Source of the DNA: Wenzhouxiangella sp. XN24
GTDB lineage: Bacteria > Pseudomonadota > Gammaproteobacteria > Steroidobacterales > XN24
Assembly: GCF_011064545.1 (NCBI RefSeq)
Contig: NZ_JAAMFG010000028.1
Span: forward strand, 62,001-126,000
Direction of reading: 5' to 3'
Length of the DNA stretch: 64,000 nt
Made by a program: the position numbers and the translations under genes
The notes under the pieces: model-generated
Told to the model about the DNA's origin: nothing
The model's input: only the letters and a program-made list of their open reading frames with translations
Database searches by the model: none
Shown: positions 27,290-33,498 of the stretch, piece after piece
Numbering within the stretch: the first letter of the stretch is position 1
How the letters are laid out: each line of letters starts with the position of its first letter

Positions 27290-29151
27290 GGCGCAGTCTC
27301 CGTGGCCGGTCCCGGCAAGGCTTCACGGGCCGCGCGGGGCTGGGTCGCCTGGTCGTAGGCCGCGGCGAGCGCGAACCTGGCCTGGCCCAGGTAGGCGGCG
27401 ACGCGCTGCTCGCGTGCCTGCAGTTCTTGCAGCGCGAGCGCACGCAACGCTTCGGTGCGGCGTCCCTGGTCCTGCTCCACGCGCAGCAGCAGGTCCTCGA
27501 CACGGGCCGCCGCGGCATCGATACGTGCGTCGAAGCCTTCGAACCCCGCGGGTCCCGCGGCGAGTGCGGCTGTGAGACTCGCGCGCGCAGCCGCGCCCGC
27601 CTCCAGTTCGCGCCGCGCGTTCGCGAGACCGCGCTCCGCTGCGTAAATGCGCTTCGGCCAGGCGTGATTGAGTTGCCAGTGCAGGGCCCCCTCGAGACGT
27701 GCATGGCGCGCGTGCAGGTCCTCGCGGTCTGCTCCGTCCGGCAGGGCCAGGACCCGCATCTCCAGTACTTCGAGGCGCGACAGCAACTCCTGCTCGGCCG
27801 GCGTGGCGAGCCTGGCCTGCGCGCCGCTCGCCCGGAGCGTCGCGAGATGCGCCTCGGCGGCCCTGTACCGCGAACGCAGCGGACCGAGACGATCCTGTTC
27901 GAGACGGAACTCGGCACGCGGTGCCACTTGCTCGAAGCGGGCGCGACGCGTCTCGACCATGTCTCGCAACGCTGCCAGGCTGTGCCGCCAGGTCAGCAGG
28001 TTTTCACGCAGCTGTGCGAGGTCGCGAAGATCCGAGGCCACGGCGCGGAAAGGATGGTCCGCGGCCAGGGCATGGAGATAGGGCGCCAGGGGACCATCGA
28101 CCGGCGGCAGGTCGTTGTCGGCCAGGGCGATGGACAGCAGCGCCTCGCCGCGCGCAAGCGACTGCGCCGCGCCGAGGCGCAGCAGCTCGGCATCGCAGGC
28201 TGCCGCCGCGCGCTCATAGCCCGCCACGCTCTCGCCGGTCTCGTCGAGCTGGTGCCACGCCCAGGGAATCGCAAGCATGGCCTCCAGCGCCGCGCCGTCG
28301 AAGTCGGCCGCCGCGGTCAGCGCAGTCCAGGGACCGAGCGCCCCCCGGTAGTTCTCCCGTTGCGCCTCTGCCCAGCCGGCTGCCAGCAGCGCCCGCGCCG
28401 CATAAGGCCCGTCCAGCCTGACGCGATCGAGGGCGGCCCGGGCACCGGCCGGATCGTTCGCATCGAGCCGCGCCAGGCCGAGCGCCAGGTTGGCGCGGTC
28501 GCGCAAGACGGCGCTCTCGGGGCCGCCGGCCGCCTCGCCCCCCAGTTCCTCCAGGATCGGCAACGCGGCTTCCAGGTGATCCGAGCGGGCCAGCGCGACG
28601 GCCCGGTTGAACTCGGCGAAGCCACGCCAGGCCCCCGGCTGGGCACTGCCGGCGAACAACTCCGCAGCGTCGGCATTGCGCCCCAGCGCGATCAGCACCC
28701 GGCCCTCGAGGTCGACGCGGTCGGCCTGCATGGCAGCCGGCAACGGCGCACCGATCCTGCCGAGGGCCGCGGCAGCCTTGGCGTGCTCGCCGCGCTCGTG
28801 ATGAATGCGCGCCAGCCAGTACCACGCTGCATCCCGCTGCGCGGGGCGCGCCGTGCCGGCCAGCAGCGCCGTAAAGATCTCCGCCGCTTCATCGCGCAGG
28901 CCCCAGGCGAGATAGAGCCCACCCTTGAGCAGTTCGGCTTCCGCACCGTGGTGCGCCAGTTCGCCACGCACCTGGCCGACCGACAACCGCACCAGGGCCT
29001 CCATCCGTCGCCCCTGGTAATGCTCGAACAGGACTTCACCCCACGCCAGGTCCCGCACCGTCGGCGGCGCCTCGGTGGCGCGCACGCCGGCCGCCGCGGC
29101 GAGCAGCACGGCAGAGAGCAGGATCCCGGCGAGCATGAATCGATATCGCAT
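27286..29151 (-). CDS. Periplasmic TPR/helical-repeat protein
   Basis: 621 residues with a clear signal peptide (MLAGILLSAVLLAAAAGVRA) and repeats such as YWLARIHHERGEHAKAAAAL. The C-terminal third is rich in Arg, Glu and Ala and likely a long helix or coiled coil (REQRVAAYLGQARFALAAAY). It lies 12 nt after the small exported protein gene and overlaps the next TPR gene. I recognise only the repeat architecture. Confidence 0.78.
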   Translation of the reverse strand: MRYRFMLAGILLSAVLLAAAAGVRATEAPPTVRDLAWGEVLFEHYQGRRMEALVRLSVGQVRGELAHHGAEAELLKGGLYLAWGLRDEAAEIFTALLAGTARPAQRDAAWYWLARIHHERGEHAKAAAALGRIGAPLPAAMQADRVDLEGRVLIALGRNADAAELFAGSAQPGAWRGFAEFNRAVALARSDHLEAALPILEELGGEAAGGPESAVLRDRANLALGLARLDANDPAGARAALDRVRLDGPYAARALLAAGWAEAQRENYRGALGPWTALTAAADFDGAALEAMLAIPWAWHQLDETGESVAGYERAAAACDAELLRLGAAQSLARGEALLSIALADNDLPPVDGPLAPYLHALAADHPFRAVASDLRDLAQLRENLLTWRHSLAALRDMVETRRARFEQVAPRAEFRLEQDRLGPLRSRYRAAEAHLATLRASGAQARLATPAEQELLSRLEVLEMRVLALPDGADREDLHARHARLEGALHWQLNHAWPKRIYAAERGLANARRELEAGAAARASLTAALAAGPAGFEGFDARIDAAAARVEDLLLRVEQDQGRRTEALRALALQELQAREQRVAAYLGQARFALAAAYDQATQPRAAREALPGPATETAP

Positions 29152-29163
29152 GGCGCGGCCCGG

Positions 29164-29727
29164 CTACTCCCAGGCGCGGACGACGAAGTCGGGTTGCTGG
29201 AGCGCTTCGCTGTCGCTGAGCACCAACTCGAGTTGCTGCGGGCCGAGACCCTTCTCGAAATCCAGGCTGGTGGCGCGGCGATATTCCCGGCCCTGCGGTC
29301 CGCGTCCCGTGAGCACGGCAACGAGCTCGTGCGACCCGCTCTTGATGTTCCCGACATAAAGGCGATGCACGCCGCCGCGCCGCAAAGCGTCGAGCTCGCG
29401 CTCCGTGTAGAGATACTTCGCGACCTGTCGATCGTCGATCGAGAGCTCCACCGCATCGAGCGCGAAGTACTTGCCGACGTCGAGCGACAGGTACACCGCA
29501 ACCTGCGTGCTGGCCGGGAACAACAGCTCCTCTTCCAGCAGGAACAGCTCGCGATTGAGCGCCACGAGTTCCTGCTTGAGGGCCCGCAGCTCGGCGTCCG
29601 CCGCGGTCTCCTCGGCGTGCGCCGGAGGCAGCGCCGCCACGCAGGCGAAGCATGCCGCAAGCAGCACGATGCAGCCGCGCGCGCGCCGGCTAGAACCAGC
29701 CGCCGAACCAGACCTGGAATACATGGC
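29164..29727 (-). CDS. Small exported protein with an N-terminal coiled coil
   Basis: About 187 residues. The start ATG at 29727 gives a basic n-region (SSRRARG), a hydrophobic core (CIVLLAACFACVAALPPAHA) and a signal-peptidase site, at the price of 38 nt overlap with the DUF3570 gene; a GTG nearer 29665 is the alternative. The mature protein opens with a Leu-heptad stretch (ALKQELVALNRELFLLEEEL), followed by a beta-rich domain (VGNIKSGSHELVAVLTG). Family unknown to me. Confidence 0.65.
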   Translation of the reverse strand, partial: AMYSRSGSAAGSSRRARGCIVLLAACFACVAALPPAHAEETAADAELRALKQELVALNRELFLLEEELLFPASTQVAVYLSLDVGKYFALDAVELSIDDRQVAKYLYTERELDALRRGGVHRLYVGNIKSGSHELVAVLTGRGPQGREYRRATSLDFEKGLGPQQLELVLSDSEALQQPDFVVRAWE

Positions 29728-30805
29728 TGTCGAATCCATAGAGTTCACCATTACGGATGTCCGTGAAATCGTCGTAATCGAAACGGATGAGGTCATAGCC
29801 CAGGCTCACCGAGCTGCGGCCCAGGGGTCCGAGGCGCGGGCCGAAGTCCCAGGTGAGCCGCGCGCCCACGGTCTGGCTGTCGAAGGTGGACAGTTCCTTG
29901 TCCCGCGCCATGAACTCGAACTCCGCATCGAAGTCATCGGCATAGAAGGACGCCGCGTCCTGGGTCGTGTAGCGATAGGCGAGCTCGGCGGTGAGCCGCG
30001 GCGTGATCCGACGGGCGACGGCGGTCTCCAGCGTGTGCGCCTGGACCTGCCAGGTGTCCCGGTACCAGCGATAGCCGAGTTCCAGCGACGTGGCCTCCGC
30101 CACCATGCCGATACCCCGCAGGGCGACGGTATGACTGTTGCGGGCTCGGGGGTAACGCTCCGGGATCTGCGCCCCGAGGATGCGCGCCGAACGATAGGGG
30201 TTGTTGAGGAACCCGGTTTCGAGGATCGCCTCGTAATCCAGGCTGGCCACGATCCTGGAGGTCAGGACCTGCGACCAGCTGAACTGGTAGTTGTTACGTT
30301 CCACCTCGTCTTCGAAGTCCGTATCGACCCGCGAGACCACGTCGTCGCCGCGCACGTAGCCCAGCGTGAGCGTGCTCATGCCGCCGAAGAAATCCTGCGC
30401 CACGCTGAGGGCCCACGTGTCGGACTCGTAGTCGTTCTCCTCGCTGCGGATGTAGCCGACGCTCATCAGCGAATCGCCCTGCACCCAGTCGAGGCCGAGC
30501 CCGAGCTCCTCGCGCCGCTCCGTGTAGGGACTGGCACTCGTGACCACGTCGATCGATGCCGAGCTGATGCTGTCGACATAGTGGCTGGCCGAGGCGGAAA
30601 AATCGCCGGCGAAGGACTTGCGCAGGCTCAGCGCCGGTCCGGTGACCTGGACGCCGCCGCCGTCGTAGCTGTGGTACATGAGCTCGGCGAGATCCTCGGG
30701 CAGGGTGGCGGCGAAACCCACCACGCACGCCAGCAGCAGGACCGCTGCGAAGCCGCCGCGGACGCCGGCCCGCAAAGGCACAGGCACGGGCTCAGTTGCA
30801 GCCAC
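29690..30805 (-). CDS. DUF3570 outer-membrane beta-barrel protein
   Basis: 371 residues with a signal peptide (GGFAAVLLLACVVGFAA) and alternating aromatic/hydrophobic strands ending in Phe (FQVWFGGWF), the signature of an outer-membrane barrel. The segment YDGGGVQVTGPALSLRKSFAGDFSASASHYVDSIS is typical of DUF3570. The start is GTG, overlapping the DUF4266 gene by 14 nt. DUF4266-DUF3570 pairs with TlpA-like proteins recur in proteobacteria, often near the flavin transferase gene apbE, which is absent here. Confidence 0.85.
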   Translation of the reverse strand: MAATEPVPVPLRAGVRGGFAAVLLLACVVGFAATLPEDLAELMYHSYDGGGVQVTGPALSLRKSFAGDFSASASHYVDSISSASIDVVTSASPYTERREELGLGLDWVQGDSLMSVGYIRSEENDYESDTWALSVAQDFFGGMSTLTLGYVRGDDVVSRVDTDFEDEVERNNYQFSWSQVLTSRIVASLDYEAILETGFLNNPYRSARILGAQIPERYPRARNSHTVALRGIGMVAEATSLELGYRWYRDTWQVQAHTLETAVARRITPRLTAELAYRYTTQDAASFYADDFDAEFEFMARDKELSTFDSQTVGARLTWDFGPRLGPLGRSSVSLGYDLIRFDYDDFTDIRNGELYGFDSHVFQVWFGGWF

Positions 30806-31022
30806 AGCCGCCTCCCCCGCCGTCCGTGGCGCCGCGCCCGCCCTCGCGGACGTCGAACACGTGCTGCCGGTGCTTGTCCATCAATGCATTGCGCGAGAAG
30901 GACATCAGCGGGTCGGCGAGCGCCTCGCGTTCGAACGGCGCCACCCAGGGACTCGGGGCCGCGCATCCGCTCGCCGCGATGCAGATCGACACCAGGAACA
31001 GCTGTGCGGCACGGCGTCTCAT
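30792..31022 (-). CDS. DUF4266 small lipoprotein with a Gly-Cys-rich tail
   Basis: 76 residues: a lipoprotein signal (LFLVSICIAASGC), a conserved WVAPFEREALADPLMSF core, HVFDVREGGRGAT, and the C-terminal tail DGGGGGCGCN. The family is defined by this short layout and ending. The ATG at 31020-31022 is chosen because GGGAGG lies 7 nt upstream; a TTG two codons earlier overlaps the tlpA stop. It is always or nearly always coupled to DUF3570; the function is unknown. The tail cysteines could bind metal or form disulfides. Confidence 0.85.
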   Translation of the reverse strand: MRRRAAQLFLVSICIAASGCAAPSPWVAPFEREALADPLMSFSRNALMDKHRQHVFDVREGGRGATDGGGGGCGCN

Positions 31023-31024
31023 CT

Positions 31025-31561
31025 TCAATCCTCCCGCAGCAGCGCGCGGACTTCCTCGAGATAGAGCCGCTCCATGCCGGGCCGGTAGCCGTAATGGACG
31101 CTGCGCACGGTCCCGCTCCGATCGACCATGACCGTCATCGGCATCGCCTGGACGTCATAGAGCCGGCTCACGTCCTGGGTGTCGTCGAACAGCAGCGGGA
31201 AACTGACGCCGAGTTCCTCGGCGAGGCGCAGGGCCCGGGCGGAATCCTCGTCGATGTTCACCCCGAGCAGGGTGAAACCGGCCGGCTCATAGCGGGCAAA
31301 GATCTCTTCCAGCTGGGGCATCTCCTGCCGGCATGGACCGCACCACGTCGCCCAGAAGTTGATCATCACGACCTGGCCACGATGCTCCGACAGGCGCAGG
31401 TTCGGACCCGCAGCGCTGCGCAGGGCGAAGTCCGGCGCCTCGGCGCCGACGTTCACCGCGGGAGCGCTCGCGACGACGCCGGCGAGCCCGCCCATGGCCA
31501 GCAGGCTCGAGATCAGAAATAAACGCCGAGGCCAAGATTGATTTCGAAGTTGTGTTTCCAC
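31025..31561 (-). CDS. TlpA/ResA-like thioredoxin-fold protein
   Basis: 178 residues: an N-terminal anchor or signal (LFLISSLLAMGGLAGVVASA) and a thioredoxin domain with the active site WCGPC in FWATWCGPCRQEMP, then LLGVNIDED and the cis-Pro segment MPMTVMVD. Such proteins reduce disulfides outside the cytoplasm, for example in apocytochrome c maturation. The GTG at 31559-31561 overlaps the preceding barrel gene by 49 nt; a later start would destroy the signal segment. It probably keeps Cys residues of DUF4266 or the haem proteins reduced. Confidence 0.88.
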   Translation of the reverse strand: METQLRNQSWPRRLFLISSLLAMGGLAGVVASAPAVNVGAEAPDFALRSAAGPNLRLSEHRGQVVMINFWATWCGPCRQEMPQLEEIFARYEPAGFTLLGVNIDEDSARALRLAEELGVSFPLLFDDTQDVSRLYDVQAMPMTVMVDRSGTVRSVHYGYRPGMERLYLEEVRALLRED

Positions 31562-32172
31562 TCGTTTTCCCCGAGCAAGTCAGATTCGAAGAGGGTGTCC
31601 CGGGCTTCCAGCCGCAGGCTCAGCCAGTCGGTCGGCAACACCTTGAGACCGAAACCGAAGGCGTAACTGGTGCTGTCTCGATCGGCGAACTCCAGTCGCC
31701 CGGCGCCGAATTTCAGGTAGACGCCGCTGGTCCGTGCCCACCGTGTCCCGAGGAACACTTCCCCCGGCAACACCATCACGCCAACCGCGAGGTCGTAGGC
31801 CACCAGGTCCTCCTCCTCCGCATCGAAAAGCGGCGCGCCGATGCGACGAAAACTGGTGTCGCGCACGGACGAGCTGGCATAGCGACCCTCGAGAAAGACA
31901 TCCTCGGTAGCGTGGTAGGCGACGCGCAGGCCATAGACAGTCTCGGCGCCGAAGTCCTCGACCGAGTTGATGCCGGCGAACAGACCGATCTCCCAGTCCT
32001 CGGTGTCCACGGCCGGACGGATGATCTCCCGCCGGTCGAGGAGCGGATCGATGACGGCCGGCACCGGCCCCTCGACGGGTTCGTCTGCCGGAGGCGCGTC
32101 CCGCCATACGCTGCAACCGCCGGCGGTGCAGGCGGTGATCGCGAGAAGAAACAGGCGCAGTGCGGCTTGCAT
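31513..32172 (-). CDS. Outer-membrane beta-barrel protein with lipoprotein-type signal
   Basis: 219 residues. The N-terminus LRLFLLAITACTAGGCSVW carries a lipobox Cys. The rest consists of alternating strands (GLRVAYHATEDVFLEGRYAS, GVYLKFGAGRLEFADRDS) and ends NLGLGVYF with a terminal Phe. It fits the outer-membrane beta-barrel domain seen in small OmpA/OmpW-like barrels. It lies 9 nt after the SH3 barrel gene. Confidence 0.78.
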   Translation of the reverse strand: MQAALRLFLLAITACTAGGCSVWRDAPPADEPVEGPVPAVIDPLLDRREIIRPAVDTEDWEIGLFAGINSVEDFGAETVYGLRVAYHATEDVFLEGRYASSSVRDTSFRRIGAPLFDAEEEDLVAYDLAVGVMVLPGEVFLGTRWARTSGVYLKFGAGRLEFADRDSTSYAFGFGLKVLPTDWLSLRLEARDTLFESDLLGENEWKHNFEINLGLGVYF

Positions 32173-32181
32173 GGCTCGTCC

Positions 32182-32964
32182 TCAGAAGAACACCGAGAAT
32201 CCCAGCGTGATCTCGGTGAAGTCGTCGTTGTTGTTGATGTCCCGCGTGAGGACGTACTGGCGCACGTCGCCGCGCAGGATGAAGCGCCGTGTCAGCCAGG
32301 CCCGCACGCCGACACCGGCATTGCCAGCCCATTCATCGACCTTGACCGCGTCCACCAGCGTGCTCTTCGGCTCGTTGCTGATGCGCCCCGCGCCGATGCT
32401 GAAAAATGGCGTCACGCGGCCGTCGAGGAAGGGCAGCACCTGGATATTCGTGTGATAGGCGCTGGTGCTGGAGAAGCTTCCCGCGGCCTGCAGCAACTGG
32501 CCTTCCACGACGAAGTGCGGCCCGACCCGATAGCCGGCACGGAAACTGAACATGGGATCGCCGGAAAAATCTCCCGCGGCGAAACCGATCTCGAAGCGCC
32601 GGTCGCGCCATTGTTCCCGCCCGGCGCGCCCGAACTGCACGCGCTCGCCGCCCGGCCCCTGGCTGCCTTCGACGGTGTTCCGGTGCATCCAGCCGCGCTT
32701 GCCGTCCGCAGTCTCCACCTGGAGCCAGTCGGCCCGCTGGCGCAGCAGGGTGAACGCCTCCCCGCGGCTCACGATGTTGAACACCGGGTAGCCCCGTCCG
32801 GGGCCGGTGTGCATCTCGGCGTACGGCCGCGTGACCGTCAACCAGAGCCGGTCGTCCTCGCCGGCGGCTGCCGGGTCGGCGCACGCGAGGACCAGGAACA
32901 ACAAGGCCAGGGGCAGTGCGATGCACTGGAGGGGGTGGCTGGCGTGCCGGGCGCATGCGTGCAT
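32182..32964 (-). CDS. SH3-domain outer-membrane beta-barrel protein
   Basis: 260 residues: a signal peptide (LALLFLVLACADPAAAGE), a bacterial SH3 domain at about 38-95 (VTRPYAEMHTGPGRGYPVF, GEAFTLLRQRADWLQV, GKRGWMHRNTVEG), and a beta-barrel ending EITLGFSVFF. The SH3 part may bind peptidoglycan or a partner while the barrel sits in the outer membrane. It lies 3 nt after the preceding lipoprotein gene. Confidence 0.8.
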   Translation of the reverse strand: MHACARHASHPLQCIALPLALLFLVLACADPAAAGEDDRLWLTVTRPYAEMHTGPGRGYPVFNIVSRGEAFTLLRQRADWLQVETADGKRGWMHRNTVEGSQGPGGERVQFGRAGREQWRDRRFEIGFAAGDFSGDPMFSFRAGYRVGPHFVVEGQLLQAAGSFSSTSAYHTNIQVLPFLDGRVTPFFSIGAGRISNEPKSTLVDAVKVDEWAGNAGVGVRAWLTRRFILRGDVRQYVLTRDINNNDDFTEITLGFSVFF

Positions 32965-32967
32965 GGC

Positions 32968-33489
32968 TCAGTACCCGCACTCGGCCAGGGGCGGGGGGGT
33001 GCAGAAGCCGCAGCTGGCCGCCTCCTCGTCCTCGACGCGTACCGCGATCCAGTTGCGGATCGCGAGGTAGCACGGGTCCTCGACGTCGGGGAAGATGTCC
33101 CCTCCGGTGTGGGTGCCCGAGATCGAGAAGACGCCCTGCAGCGGCTCCAGCAACAGCTTGCTCTGGGCCGGGTTGTCGAGATTGGCGAAGGCCTTCGCCG
33201 AGAAGAAGTTGGCCATCATCTCCACCGAGCCGGGTTCGGCCTGCGGGAAGATCTTGAAGGCCCCGCCGGAACCGGCGCCGACGTCATGACAGCCGCTCGC
33301 CGCACAGGTCGTCTGCCCGGTGCGGCCGTTGATCACGGCATCCATGACGGGGTTTACACAGTTGCTGTAATCCGCGACGCACAGGGTGCCGCCCGTGGCG
33401 GACACCGGGGTATTGTCGACCTCGCCGCCGCACCCGCCCAGCAGGACGGCGGCGATCATCGCGAGCGAATAACACCCTGTGCTACGCAT
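32968..33489 (-). CDS. Lipoprotein with a CX4CH haem-like motif
   Basis: 173 residues: lipobox LLGGC, then a domain with CAASGCH at about residues 62-68, a CX4CH spacing known for some c-type haems, and a C-terminal Cys pair (SCGFCTPPP). NPAQSKLLLEPLQG resembles the haem-binding region of cytochrome c domains in HzsA-like partners. It follows the HzsA-like gene by 9 nt. I infer a mono-haem or disulfide-bearing partner; haem attachment is unproven. Confidence 0.7.
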   Translation of the reverse strand: MRSTGCYSLAMIAAVLLGGCGGEVDNTPVSATGGTLCVADYSNCVNPVMDAVINGRTGQTTCAASGCHDVGAGSGGAFKIFPQAEPGSVEMMANFFSAKAFANLDNPAQSKLLLEPLQGVFSISGTHTGGDIFPDVEDPCYLAIRNWIAVRVEDEEAASCGFCTPPPLAECGY

Positions 33490-33498
33490 AGGCCATTC

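Noticed and set aside
24440-29151. Tandem DNA repeats or a CRISPR-like array
   Set aside because: The repetition is at the protein level (Ala-rich TPR helices with recurring GCC/GCG codons), not identical DNA units with spacers.
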